Made by a program: the position numbers and the translations under genes | Assembly (NCBI GenBank): GCA_964412555.1 | Contig: CAYPPG010000002.1 | Coordinates: 124,001-188,000 of the forward strand | Direction of reading: 5' to 3' | Source: CAYPPG01 sp964412555 | GTDB taxonomy: Bacteria; Hinthialibacterota; Hinthialibacteria; Hinthialibacterales; Hinthialibacteraceae | Length of the DNA stretch: 64,000 bases | In this document: positions 54,201 to 63,236 of the stretch, piece by piece | Layout: the number at the start of each line of letters is the position of its first letter | Numbering within the stretch: the stretch's first letter is position 1 | The notes under the pieces: generated by a model | Told to the model about the DNA's origin: nothing | The model's database searches: none | What the model saw: only the letters and a program-made list of their open reading frames with translations

Positions 54201-56221
54201 CGGTGAGGTATGGTATCCTTTTTGATTTCAATGGTTGCCATCGAACCGGCTAACGCCATCGCTCCGTTTTCTTCTGAAACCTGTGTTTGCCAAAGTTGCT
54301 CGGAATCATCAAAAAGTAGAGGATACGACCGTTCATTTACTTCCGTATGAAATAGAACTTCGCCTTCCTGATCCGTAAATGGATTTCCTGTGGAACGGTC
54401 GAGAATCGAAACCTCCACTGACAAATGGGCTTCCGATTGTTGGGGGGTGACTGATTTGGTGGATGTTTCCGTGTCTTTGTTCGAATAAAAAATAGCAGGA
54501 ATCACTTCATAAGATAGGTTTTGAGTTTGATAAGGAGATTCGGGACTCCCTAACAAGACCGTTTCCAGTGAATCGATCAATGTTGCTTCAAAGTAGTATT
54601 CTAAACGATCTACATTGTGATCCTTGGGAATTGTCGTTTCAAAAATCGTATTTTGACCCGGTAGGGGAACTAGCGGGCGTGTATTCTCATAAACATCCGA
54701 TCCTTTTGTTCGATACAAGAGAGTGATGTGATCCAGATGGTCCAACGAAGAAGAAGGAACTCCCACACGAAGTTTGATTGGAGTATGAAACGCGATATAT
54801 TCTGGCGGATAGTGAACAAGAATGATTTTTTCTTTTGTATAATCCACATACTTTCCTTCAAACACAATTTCTCCTTCAGAGATGTTTAGCGTGTGGGTTT
54901 CGATTTGCGGAGACAACCATCCTTCAACATTTCCCCAATCGATCATATATTCCCCTGCAGGAACATTTTGTATCTTTAGATCCCCCTCACCTTCTTGTGT
55001 AGAGCCATCCGGCAAATAAAGAACCCATGGAGCGTTGAGGGAATCCGGTTCCGTATCGATCACAATCCGAAGGGGTAAAGGAAATGACTCGATATTGCCT
55101 TTTTGGTATAGCTGTTTGATTTCCACATCCGAAAGAGCGCGGTTGTAGATACGGAAATCATCCAACGCGCCATTGAGCGGGTACCATGTATCCGAGAATT
55201 TCCCCAAATATAAATCCTGTCCATTCGCCTTCGATATTTCCATTTCCCCGATTTGTGTCTCAATTCGTCTTCCATCGAGATACAAATGAACATGATCATA
55301 ATCATATACAACAGAGAGATGGCGCCACTTGCCTAATTGTGAAGGAATTTCTTTTCGATACACCTGAAAAGAGGGTGAGGAAAATTGATTGTTTGTAAAA
55401 CTGATAGAATATAAGTCGCTGGGATACAAATAGTTGCGAAATGTAAATCCCCTGCGGTCATGGCTTTTGGCAAAAACCGTTTGCCCCGATCCATCTTTTT
55501 GATTGCCCCACCCGTCCATTCCCAAATAGGAATCTATTTGAACAAAACAGGCAAACGTAAATTCATTGTCAAACATCAAGGTTTCATTGTTTCTGACATA
55601 AATATGTCCTGGGTTGTGGTATCCGCTAAATTTGGCCGCCTTGCCATACACACCATCCGTTGCCGCTACATTGTCAGTCGAGACTCCATGATTGCCATTC
55701 CCACTTGAATCATTCCCTAACTGAGAGGGATCATCAAAGGTGTACCACGCCACTAAGCCATGGTCGATTGAACGCAATTCTTCCGGGAAAGCCATAACTT
55801 CCCCCACGATGGATTTTGATAACGATTGACCATTTACCTCAATTCTGAAGTTTCCATGAAATTTTTGGGCTCCGGATGCTGTTTGCGGAACGGTAACCAT
55901 GTATGTCAATAACTGGCTGGAAACACCTTGTTCGAACTGCAAAGTCCACCCTACTTTATTCTGCTCCGAATATGAATTCTCCGGTGGAGCGATAATCGTG
56001 ACCTCCCACCCTTCTGGCGCAACGTCTTCTACAACAAGACTTGTTGGTGCATTGTTGGATATGGCTACTTCAAGTTGAATTGTGAACAATCCTCCTGGTT
56101 TGTATGTTTCTGAAAAAGCACGTTCCACATTCACTTCCGCCCAAACTTGAGCCGTAATACTCATCAAAGCCATAAAAAAAAAACTATCTTTTGCAACGGT
56201 CTTATTGCTACCAGTTTCCAT
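51209..56221 (-). CDS. Giant secreted LamG-domain protein with Ca-binding C-terminus
   Basis: 1670 residues. A signal segment (SFFFMALMSITAQVWA) is followed by a beta domain (about 30-140), a LamG/concanavalin-like lectin domain (about 150-380; LVAWYTFDDPSQLGNDSSGNGNHG, GALDDFRIYNRALSDVEI) and Ig/carboxypeptidase-regulatory-like beta domains. A long helical middle (about 790-1130) includes a hydrophobic stretch (GGLAVTALAGVVNVGVFAVL). The end has thrombospondin type 3-like calcium repeats (DTDSDGMPDHWEV, DPDNDGLINSQEYSLGTNP, DNDSDQDGFNDYNEIHAGSNP). Likely a surface adhesin or glycan binder; the helical centre is unusual. It appears co-oriented with the SUMF1-type gene downstream. Confidence 0.85.
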   Translation of the reverse strand: METGSNKTVAKDSFFFMALMSITAQVWAEVNVERAFSETYKPGGLFTIQLEVAISNNAPTSLVVEDVAPEGWEVTIIAPPENSYSEQNKVGWTLQFEQGVSSQLLTYMVTVPQTASGAQKFHGNFRIEVNGQSLSKSIVGEVMAFPEELRSIDHGLVAWYTFDDPSQLGNDSSGNGNHGVSTDNVAATDGVYGKAAKFSGYHNPGHIYVRNNETLMFDNEFTFACFVQIDSYLGMDGWGNQKDGSGQTVFAKSHDRRGFTFRNYLYPSDLYSISFTNNQFSSPSFQVYRKEIPSQLGKWRHLSVVYDYDHVHLYLDGRRIETQIGEMEISKANGQDLYLGKFSDTWYPLNGALDDFRIYNRALSDVEIKQLYQKGNIESFPLPLRIVIDTEPDSLNAPWVLYLPDGSTQEGEGDLKIQNVPAGEYMIDWGNVEGWLSPQIETHTLNISEGEIVFEGKYVDYTKEKIILVHYPPEYIAFHTPIKLRVGVPSSSLDHLDHITLLYRTKGSDVYENTRPLVPLPGQNTIFETTIPKDHNVDRLEYYFEATLIDSLETVLLGSPESPYQTQNLSYEVIPAIFYSNKDTETSTKSVTPQQSEAHLSVEVSILDRSTGNPFTDQEGEVLFHTEVNERSYPLLFDDSEQLWQTQVSEENGAMALAGSMATIEIKKDTIPHRFIFPAKIPQQNPTFDLTVFVRDDQKNAVVGARVELIHDINIQKQRIYETTTGPEGYARFQSIPSQYYAIKVHHKNGVVERLPILIDRNHTINITVSNAEIPIVAESVDLLFRDINQFRTRELQTVSNISSYIDQVITTPNEQDQSWIEEITNRYFTLFPDAYGIAKVAVNKPLSWNIVNNLAAAGLTIYGLQQSPDDLIWADMYLGDLVYQSSIYTLAASDDETQKRFQSEIGNIVNPNLSDEEKKNIFTANDHTVELYQLKSYTFFKESQNAINLHRDNALEQIKEIHTVPEELDLEQIQLSSNILSRNLTKNNLDNRIYYWQDERFISDFQNQPTERKNAWIRPTGKIQEELDHIIQLKNKAEWNAKTAEYAAVGIAYGGLAVTALAGVVNVGVFAVLGNPWITNSLTLGLGQAAIAYQNQAIQLNKTLPALWSLSAANMGANIVYTSKDLFENTTNLWIHELREPHYFSKNVKRNNYHLSLEYDHMYDPESGLHLLNDINYYYAHIPMFGYECNGRPCSIQEKRSTETMGIFDGKIHLKPEHNGTLPVRFRVDVKSYYGNMGSVLLGEDSYHTRLTHVDKNQPIELPFKYYYRYPRNINLDSNTAFITKKHFVKISIFEEPYPKSIYTRTFAFRLCDWTQHYRQKKQQNSNSTSTKQTIAQNENHADSLEFDGEIQLSKNQSSWEHDISIDDPSVKYINISVYYSDDELISARLERSDGRILGFDMITFQDRNEIVGEYSGFQSNPIQFRILPEESYNYKLTLNLHQAEYVQDTAAWVTISAIQEKPASLSAAFTSPSILGVPGQIASFSLIITETGQQEPVHNIQIPPAVVTNHIETAIPPLQTDNHTIPILMPGAQNELVIGYSIPADIAWKEGKNAEDTVFYGQVEIQSDNLVPLLQPIAIFIDTDSDGMPDHWEVNTNLRPLEDDSEDDPDNDGLINSQEYSLGTNPRDNDSDQDGFNDYNEIHAGSNPLDSNSTPDDFETFIPNWMHY

Positions 56222-56521
56222 ATGGATATCATCTGTTTAACTCCTGATTAGAATAATGCGTTAGAAAACGAAAATACGTCTCATCTTCCGGATGAGACGA
56301 CCTTGTTTTCTTCACGAAAAAAATTACAATAAACTGAAGTGTATTTTGATTCACTAGTAAACTAGCACGAGTAAATTGGCGTGTCAACGGCTGTGAAGAC
56401 TTTTTCGGTTTATTGTGAGAAGATTGAATAAAATGTGACTACAGTACAATCTGCTTGTTATTTTAAAAAAAATAATTAAAATATTGTAATGTGATTTATT
56501 CATGGGAGCAAGAAGGTAACC
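56222..56521. promoter_or_regulatory. Divergent promoter region upstream of blaI-like gene
   Basis: 300 bases between divergent genes. On the plus strand TTGAAT (56424-56429), 15 bases and TACAAT (56445-56450) could form a promoter; it overlaps ACTACA (56438-56443), the half-site of BlaI/MecI operators. A second TGTAATGT-like half lies near 56487. CTAG-TAAA-CTAG lies at about 56354. Assignment is tentative. Confidence 0.3.
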
Positions 56522-56941
56522 ATGGCGAGAAAAAAATCGGAAACACCGACGGATTGGGAGTTGTTTTTGATGAAACAGCTCTGGCGCTTGGAAGAGGCAA
56601 CGGTGGACCAAGTTCGCGAAACCTTGCGGAAGCAAGACATCAAGCGTTCGGAATCCGCCTTGCGCACTACTCTTCAAACCATGACGAAAAAAGGGTTGGT
56701 CAAAGCGAAAAAAAAAGAAAATGCGACTCATTACACGGCGACCGTCCAGCGCAATCCCATGGAGAAACGCATTTTCTCTCACCTCATCAATACGTTGTTT
56801 GAGGGGAACCGGGAAAACTTTGTGTTAAGCGCTCTCAATCAAACGGACGCCACCCCGGAAATTTTGCAGACCTTGAAAAAAAAGCTGGAAAACGCGAAAA
56901 AAAACAAATCCCAGGAATCTGACATAGAAAACAAACCATGA
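56522..56941 (+). CDS. BlaI/MecI/CopY-family repressor
   Basis: 139 residues. The winged-helix domain fits BlaI: PTDWELFLMKQLWRLEEATVDQVRE, SALRTTLQTMTKKGLVKAKKKENATHYTATV. A helical dimerisation tail follows. In the known system the M56 protease encoded next door cleaves or inactivates the repressor on signal. ATG follows GAAGGT; its TGA overlaps the protease ATG (ATGA), so both are translated together. Autoregulation through the upstream half-sites is expected. Confidence 0.93.
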   Translation: MARKKSETPTDWELFLMKQLWRLEEATVDQVRETLRKQDIKRSESALRTTLQTMTKKGLVKAKKKENATHYTATVQRNPMEKRIFSHLINTLFEGNRENFVLSALNQTDATPEILQTLKKKLENAKKNKSQESDIENKP

Positions 56942-59142
56942 TCGGCATTTTTATCTTTTGGTTGATTTCAATTTCCATCGTCATTCCCTGTTTAGCGGTT
57001 CTTCTTATTCTCTTTCGGCGAAGCCGGGCGAATTTCCGAGCGGCATTATTATCTACGACGCTTTTGCTTCTCTGGATCATTCCTATCGCTCCGTTTCTTC
57101 TTCCCTTTCAACTGATTGAGCCGCATTCAAGTCAATTCAAGCCGATGTCGGGCTATGAAATCATCACTTCGCAAGAGAGTGTAAGTTCTCACCCGACACA
57201 ACAGAATCCTCCACCTCCTGCCTCATCTTCGCAGAGTGCGGGTCCCGAACTGAACGCTCATGTTCATGGGGAAACAGGAATCCATCAAATCATTCCCGTT
57301 TTGATCGGATTGCTACTTATGATCTGGTTGTCTGGAAGCATGGTTTCGTTTCTTCGCTGGTGGAAAGAAAAGCGGTTGGTGCGTGATTTTCTCCGACGTA
57401 CAACTCCCGTCCAAGATCCGGTCATCCTCAACATGGTGGAACGCACCCGGCAAATCATGTTTATCGAAGGAACGGTGTCTGTTCGTCAAACCTCTGAAAA
57501 CTGCATTCCTTTTGTCACCGGCTTGTATCGAACCGTGCTTTGTTTGCCCGAATCGTATTTGCAGAAATCCAAACAGGAACAGGTGTATGGGGTGATTCTT
57601 CATGAAATGTGTCATCTGTACCGCCGCGATTTTCTCATCCTTCACGCGATGCGATTCTTTCAAATGATATTCTGTTTACACCCCTTCGTTTATTGGATGC
57701 AGAAGAAGCTGATTCTCTTGCAAGATATGGCCTGTGATGAGATGGCCGCCCTTTTGCAAGGCAGTGAAATACAATATGGCGAATCCTTGGTGGATAGTGT
57801 GGAAAACTATGTTCATTTCCAACCGGCTCCTTCAGTCCTAGCCCATTTTCATACAAATAACACTTTGCTTTTCCGCTTAGACAATATTTTGAATACCCCT
57901 CTTGGCCAGTTAAGCCGAATTCCTTTTCATTTATTATTGGGATTGATGCTGTATCTGTTTCTAGGGTTTACTGCAATCGGTTCTCTAGGACAATATGTGC
58001 AGCAGCAGTGGAGTTTGAATTCTCCCCGTTGGTCAATTTCATCCGTGATTTCGCTCAACATCCAACTGTTAAAAATTTACAATCCCTTCACCGACATTCA
58101 ACATACATCCGTAACATTCGGACACGAATGCCACAAACTCCTCTGTACTGCCATCGCAGATGTCGATCAGAACGGTTATCCGGATATTCTTGCCGGAACA
58201 GAGCGGGGAGAACCCAATTTCGTCTTTCGAAACGACGGAACGGGGAAATTGGTCGAACACAGTACATTCGGCCCCCACTTGGATGTTGTTCCCTGCATGA
58301 CTGTATGTGATGTGAATCGGGATGGAGATATCGATGCGATTGCGGCCAGCTTGACCCAAAAAAGCAAGGTGTTCATGAACGATGGGGAAGGCCATTTCAG
58401 TCTGTTAAGCGTAATCACGAATCGTTCTTTGTCAGTTTCGCATGTTACGGCGGGAGATTTGAACAACGATGACTCACCGGACGCTCTTTTTTGTTGCCGG
58501 AATTTCGAATATAACCTGCTTTTTGTAAACAAGGGATTGGGATTTTTTCAATTCAAGGCATCCTTCATTCAAAAAATGATTTTTCCTGCAGTCTCGTCCA
58601 CTATTTTCGATTTGAATAGGGATGGAAAGAATGACTTCATCTTATGCTTTGATCGCTCTCATCCACTGTATTATGAGAGCAGAGGGAGTGAGAAAGCTCG
58701 TCCATCACCGATTCTTTCCGCCGCCAACGCAATGTATGCGGTTCCGATAAAAACGAAACGTGAACAACAATGCAAGTTCCTCTTTTTGGGCTGTGGAAAA
58801 AATCACGATACTCATCTTTTATTTGATAGTGGCGTCACTTCGTTTTCCAAACCGGAATTTTCATTTCAAACTCCGGCGCCAATCCGCGCCTATGCCGTGG
58901 GAGATATCAACCAGGATAAACTGGACGATCTCGTCCTTGCAGATCGCAATAATTCTATTTTTCTCTACCAGAACCAGGGCGCGTATTTTTACCAAACGTC
59001 TCTTCTCAATATGGAAAGTGATTCGCCAATCCAAACTCTTGATCTCGTGGATTTAGAAAAAAACGGTTTCCTGGATTTAATCATTGGCTTTTCGCAATCT
59101 CCTTTTACCATTTTTTATGATTATGGGAAAGAATGGGTTTGA
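56938..59142 (+). CDS. M56 antirepressor protease (BlaR1-like) fused to VCBS propeller
   Basis: 734 residues. Spans at about 1-28, 35-58, 117-140 and 325-345 embed the M56 zinc protease with HEMCH (His222, Glu223, His226) and further acidic residues in DMACDEMAALL. The extracytoplasmic C-terminus is not a penicillin-binding sensor: residues about 380-734 are VCBS/FG-GAP repeats (ADVDQNGYPDILAGT, CDVNRDGDIDAIAAS, DLNNDDSPDALFCC, DINQDKLDDLVLADRN). BlaR1 proteins cleave the partner repressor when the outer domain senses a ligand, so this one probably senses a protein or glycan through a propeller. Overlaps the blaI-like gene. Confidence 0.92.
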   Translation: MIGIFIFWLISISIVIPCLAVLLILFRRSRANFRAALLSTTLLLLWIIPIAPFLLPFQLIEPHSSQFKPMSGYEIITSQESVSSHPTQQNPPPPASSSQSAGPELNAHVHGETGIHQIIPVLIGLLLMIWLSGSMVSFLRWWKEKRLVRDFLRRTTPVQDPVILNMVERTRQIMFIEGTVSVRQTSENCIPFVTGLYRTVLCLPESYLQKSKQEQVYGVILHEMCHLYRRDFLILHAMRFFQMIFCLHPFVYWMQKKLILLQDMACDEMAALLQGSEIQYGESLVDSVENYVHFQPAPSVLAHFHTNNTLLFRLDNILNTPLGQLSRIPFHLLLGLMLYLFLGFTAIGSLGQYVQQQWSLNSPRWSISSVISLNIQLLKIYNPFTDIQHTSVTFGHECHKLLCTAIADVDQNGYPDILAGTERGEPNFVFRNDGTGKLVEHSTFGPHLDVVPCMTVCDVNRDGDIDAIAASLTQKSKVFMNDGEGHFSLLSVITNRSLSVSHVTAGDLNNDDSPDALFCCRNFEYNLLFVNKGLGFFQFKASFIQKMIFPAVSSTIFDLNRDGKNDFILCFDRSHPLYYESRGSEKARPSPILSAANAMYAVPIKTKREQQCKFLFLGCGKNHDTHLLFDSGVTSFSKPEFSFQTPAPIRAYAVGDINQDKLDDLVLADRNNSIFLYQNQGAYFYQTSLLNMESDSPIQTLDLVDLEKNGFLDLIIGFSQSPFTIFYDYGKEWV

Positions 59143-59164
59143 GTTACTGGAAATCGTGTGAAAT

Positions 59165-60097
59165 TTACTGCTTGTTTTTCACAATGCGAAAGCCAATATC
59201 CGTATAATCGGCATCGGCGGAACGCATCTCCCGATAGGCAGCCCGGCAATCCCGCAAGTAACTTTGGCATGCGCCTCCCCGATAAATTCGATCGTAACCC
59301 TCTTCCGGACCGCGTGGATCAATCGTTCGTCCACGCGGATAAGGATCGATCCAACAATCGTGACACCACTCCATGACATTTCCATGCATATCATACAATC
59401 CCCAAGGATTGGGCCGTTTCAAGCCCACTTCGGAAATGCCCCAAAACTTAGCCTGCGGATCGTAGCTTCCATACCACCATAAATATGGATCAAGGTTAGA
59501 ATCTTTCGTGCCCTCCGCATCCTTGGATTCCAATGCATCCCCAAACCAGAAACGGGTTTGAGTTCCCGCCCGGCATGCATATTCCCATTCCGCCTCCGTC
59601 GGTAGACGAAATCCATTCGCACTCCAATCGGCTTGCCAGGTTTTCTCATCGTAGACCTGAGTGAGACCGAGATTGAAACTCAATCGGTTACAAAAGCGGA
59701 CGCAGTCTTTCCAACTGACTTGCGTAACAGGATGGTTTGGCAATACGAAGGATTGCTGCGGACTATAATTCATAACACAAAACCACTGCGCCTGTGTGAT
59801 TTCATATTGACTGATATAAAAATCTTGCGAGATGTGCACTTCATGCGGAGGCCACTCATAATCAGCGAATCGACCCCGTTCATCCGGCGGCGAACCCATT
59901 CGAAAGGTTCCCGCTTTGATAAGAACCATAACCAACGGGTTTTGTTTGGGCATTAAGCCTGGAATGGACAAAGTGATGGATTGTATTGCGGATGCGGCAG
60001 TTGCGGACTTCGGTTGTTCCTTTCGAATCTCTTTCGAATTCCCTTTTTCTTGAATGAGTACTACAAGAAGTATGGTTAATAGAAAACGGTTGAACAT
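59165..60097 (-). CDS. SUMF1/FGE-type domain protein, exported
   Basis: 310 residues from ATG 60097 (a GTG two codons earlier is possible; AAGGA upstream). Signal peptide FLLTILLVVLIQEKGNS. FGE-sulfatase fold with MVLIKAGTFRMGSPPDE, SQYEITQAQWFCV, RLPTEAEWEYACRAG, GLYDMHGNVMEWCHDCW and YRGGACQSYLRDCRAAYR. The last motif follows the common non-enzymatic subfamily rather than the paired active-site Cys of human FGE. It converges with the BlaR1-like gene. It is a distant relative of the gene at 50.2 kb, sharing only the fold. Confidence 0.88.
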   Translation of the reverse strand: MFNRFLLTILLVVLIQEKGNSKEIRKEQPKSATAASAIQSITLSIPGLMPKQNPLVMVLIKAGTFRMGSPPDERGRFADYEWPPHEVHISQDFYISQYEITQAQWFCVMNYSPQQSFVLPNHPVTQVSWKDCVRFCNRLSFNLGLTQVYDEKTWQADWSANGFRLPTEAEWEYACRAGTQTRFWFGDALESKDAEGTKDSNLDPYLWWYGSYDPQAKFWGISEVGLKRPNPWGLYDMHGNVMEWCHDCWIDPYPRGRTIDPRGPEEGYDRIYRGGACQSYLRDCRAAYREMRSADADYTDIGFRIVKNKQ

Positions 60098-60212
60098 GCA
60101 CACACAATCCTTGAATTAGTCTATAGATGTCTGTGAAATTGTATTCTAACTCAATCCCTCCATCCTGAAAATCCTATAATTCAGGCCAATCCCGATTCGG
60201 ACATTAAAGGTG

Positions 60213-60239
60213 GCAAGGGCAAGCGAAGCTTACCCTTGC
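60213..60239. repeat. Related REP-like palindrome
   Basis: GCAAGGGCAAGCGAAGC... reading into TACCCTTGC is a palindrome related by sequence to the 34-bp pair at 44.5 kb (CAAGGG arms, CTTCGC core on the other strand). It lies just past the stop of the FecR-domain gene and may act as its 3' hairpin. Confidence 0.6.
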
Positions 60240-60249
60240 TCACTTTCGT

Positions 60250-63057
60250 TTAATTCCTGCGCCGGCTAGTAGTACTACTGCGGGAAGCAGATGATGAACT
60301 ACTTCGCGACGAAGATGAAGACGTTCGCGGAGCGGATACCGAAGACCGGCTGCTTGAAGTGGATCTCGAAGAGGAATAGGACCGTGAAGAACTCATCCCG
60401 CTTGAAGACCGGCTTGGGCTTGAACTGCGATAAGAGGAACTTGACCGGCTTGGAGCTTTATAACTGCTGGAACTTCTGGACGGTATGGAGTAGCTTCTCT
60501 GAGGCGAACTGTAACTTGGAGAACTGCTGCGAGAAGAATAGGAGCGGCTCGAACTCCGGCTGGGTGATCGCAAGTTATAAGACGGCTGTTGATAGGAGCG
60601 GGAAGGTGTATTGGAAAACGATTGCCGCGAGGAACTGCGGCTTCGGCTATAAGACGAAGATGGCGATTTTTTCAGTGTAACAGTTCCTCTTCTGTTCCTT
60701 AAATTTTGCGAGGTCGAAGAAGAAGGCCCGCTGTACCGAATTTGATTGCGGGACTGGGATTGTGGAGGAGTATACGTATTCCGGGAACTCGAATAGGAGG
60801 GAATCCGAGAAGTGCTGGAGGAATCCCGCGAAGGACTCCGCGGGATTACACTCGAGCTTTTCCGATTACTGGATGACCGCGCAGGCTGCGAATAAGAAGA
60901 ACTTCTTTCCGTGGAAGGTGTGGAATTCCTCCGTATCGAACTTGAGCGGGATGGAGTTGACGGTATTGTACTTTTGCTTCTGGACGTGGACGGTGTAATT
61001 GTCGAACGCCGGTTTTGGTTCTGTGGAATCGTGCTTCGCGAAGGTGATATCGAGGATTTGCGCTCTGTATGCAATTTCGGTATCGAACTACGGCTCGGTT
61101 GAGTCCGGTGGTTTTGGTAGTAAGAGTTCCTTTTTCCGCTCAAGGAAGGAGAGGTTGTTGAAGGAACACTTCGTCTGGATCGAGATGTATTCGATTCCAA
61201 CCGAGGGATTGTTCGCTCTGTTGTCCCCGTCCTTTTTTCAACCTTCGCCGAATTCCCGGCATTAATGCGGGTAGGATTGTAATATGGTTTTCCCGCAGTG
61301 GATGTATTCTCTCGTCTCGGTGTCACTCTCGTCTTTGATTCTTCGACTTTTGAGCGTGCATCCGTTTGAGTATCGCTACGTCTTGCTTTTGTCTGCGTCC
61401 TATTTTTTGTTATATCTTGATAGGACGGTTGTCCGGTTGTGGTGCGGGAATCGCTTCTACGTGCCTTGGTCGCCGGAATTCTCCGATTTTCCCGATTGAC
61501 CGATTCGGCCGTTTTCGCTTGATTCGGAGTATCCGGGTTTTCAATACGTTTTCTGGAAACCGCTGTATTGTTCCGTGTCGGTTCCGTGCTGACTCTCGTT
61601 TTCCCTCCACCGGTATTGCTCAGATTGGCTTTCCCTGTATTTGAACCAGGAAGAGTAATTTCTTTCCGTCGTTCCACCTCACGCTTTTCACGGCGTTGCG
61701 GTAAGGATGTAATAGCGGCTTTCCCGAGGTGCACGTCTTTAGTATCCGCTTTGACCAAGGTTGCCGTTCCTCTTCGTGCTTGTCTTCCTTCGATGAAATC
61801 TCTTCGCGGCATGACTGTCACACCGTTTGGAGCGTTGCTGTTTTGATAATTGTTGATCGTGGTGTTGTTGATCGTAATATTATTGACAACTGTATCATGA
61901 TCATAATCATGAATGCGCACATGGGTGATCGGATCCACATAAATCCCGCGGTGATGGTACCAGCGGTGATAAGGATCATGCGGACCGAGCGGGAACCAGC
62001 CGATGCAAGGATCGCTATAGTAGCTCCCACCAATGGAAAAGTTGAAATATTTTCCATGGCGCGCATAGGTGAAGGAGACCAGTGCCGGATACCAGACCGG
62101 CCGGTGATGATAACTGACATGAACGACCTCATGAGGAACCCAACACCAGCGATAACTCGGTGTATACACCCAACGGCCGTAATGGTAGGGAACCCAGCCC
62201 CACGGTTCATAAGACACCCATGTCCAAGAATATGGTTCGACATATACCCATCTCCCTGAGCGGTAAGGAGCCCATTCGTTGACAACCACCGTAGTTGGAC
62301 GCCAAACGCGGCCATATGTGGGAACCTCGATCCATTCACCATACCGATCCAAATCTTGATAGCCCGCGACACGGTTGGAAACATATTGCTTGCTGGGGCT
62401 TGTGTAATGAATGGCATCCCGCAAATCACACCACCGGTCAAAATCGGTGATCTCTTGGAAAGGTACATATAAATATGTATTGGGATCGGGATTCTCTACT
62501 AAAAGTTTTTCTCCGCCTTTGATGCGGAAATGGCTTTCTTCATCGCGATAAACGCGGAGTATTCCTCGGCGAACAGGAATTTCAGCCGGTCCGGCTTCGC
62601 TGACATGAACTCGTGCTTTGACTTGTTCCAAAACAGTGGTTTTGAAATAAGCCGATTGAATTTCCAGCGGTGGCCGGTCATAAGGAACATCCTGTGCACT
62701 GATCGCTAGGATTCCTTTCATGATCTCAATTCGCCCCAATGCATCGTCCAATACCTTGATAGCAAGAAATGTTTCTTGGGCCAGATAGAGATTGACGTTA
62801 TCTTCCAACTGAATTTCCGCTTTGCCCCCCGGCCCGGTGTACACTTGATCACCTGCCATTAGGGGGGTGTTGATCATTCCATCGATCCAATCCTCATCTT
62901 GAGTTCTCAAAATAGAAACCGGCCCCTCAATATAAGATAAGCGCGCAACGCGCATTTGTACGGCCTTCTCTGCAGAAGCAAATGAAGAATCACAAGTCAG
63001 GAAAGGCGTAATAGCAACGATGTATAGAAATGTGAAGACTCGAACGATTGATTTCAT
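60250..63057 (-). CDS. FecR/DUF6600 protein with long Ser/Arg-rich tail
   Basis: 935 residues from ATG 63057 (AAGGA upstream; an in-frame GTG lies six codons earlier). Signal peptide FTFLYIVAITPFLTC, a FecR-like domain (about 30-190; GPVSILRTQDEDWIDGM, GDQVYTGPGGKAEIQL), then a Tyr/Trp-rich DUF6600 region (about 220-400; WEYVEPYSW-like YRSGRWVYVEPYSWTW, YHYGRWVYTPSYRW). Residues about 430-935 are a low-complexity tail of Ser, Arg, Pro and Thr with SRSSS motifs, positively charged and likely disordered. FecR here is probably structural, as no sigma factor is adjacent. Tail could bind RNA, polyanions or cell-wall polymers. Confidence 0.9.
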   Translation of the reverse strand: MKSIVRVFTFLYIVAITPFLTCDSSFASAEKAVQMRVARLSYIEGPVSILRTQDEDWIDGMINTPLMAGDQVYTGPGGKAEIQLEDNVNLYLAQETFLAIKVLDDALGRIEIMKGILAISAQDVPYDRPPLEIQSAYFKTTVLEQVKARVHVSEAGPAEIPVRRGILRVYRDEESHFRIKGGEKLLVENPDPNTYLYVPFQEITDFDRWCDLRDAIHYTSPSKQYVSNRVAGYQDLDRYGEWIEVPTYGRVWRPTTVVVNEWAPYRSGRWVYVEPYSWTWVSYEPWGWVPYHYGRWVYTPSYRWCWVPHEVVHVSYHHRPVWYPALVSFTYARHGKYFNFSIGGSYYSDPCIGWFPLGPHDPYHRWYHHRGIYVDPITHVRIHDYDHDTVVNNITINNTTINNYQNSNAPNGVTVMPRRDFIEGRQARRGTATLVKADTKDVHLGKAAITSLPQRREKREVERRKEITLPGSNTGKANLSNTGGGKTRVSTEPTRNNTAVSRKRIENPDTPNQAKTAESVNRENRRIPATKARRSDSRTTTGQPSYQDITKNRTQTKARRSDTQTDARSKVEESKTRVTPRRENTSTAGKPYYNPTRINAGNSAKVEKRTGTTERTIPRLESNTSRSRRSVPSTTSPSLSGKRNSYYQNHRTQPSRSSIPKLHTERKSSISPSRSTIPQNQNRRSTITPSTSRSKSTIPSTPSRSSSIRRNSTPSTERSSSYSQPARSSSNRKSSSVIPRSPSRDSSSTSRIPSYSSSRNTYTPPQSQSRNQIRYSGPSSSTSQNLRNRRGTVTLKKSPSSSYSRSRSSSRQSFSNTPSRSYQQPSYNLRSPSRSSSRSYSSRSSSPSYSSPQRSYSIPSRSSSSYKAPSRSSSSYRSSSPSRSSSGMSSSRSYSSSRSTSSSRSSVSAPRTSSSSSRSSSSSASRSSTTSRRRN

Positions 63058-63236
63058 TTTCCTGATCCTTTCCACTATTAGGATAGCGCATTTTTCATGC
63101 CTTCACTCCATATCATCGTAAATTATTGTAAATTGACTAAAACAATTATACCAGAATGGCCTTTGTCGATTTAGACCTCATCGTCATTCCGTGTTAACAT
63201 ATGGCGGTATATTTCATGATCATGTAGGATCGGCAC

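Noticed and set aside
50213..60097. Sulfatase-activating enzyme function for the two SUMF1-type proteins
   Set aside because: The paired active-site Cys pattern of true FGE is not seen, and no sulfatase gene is nearby.
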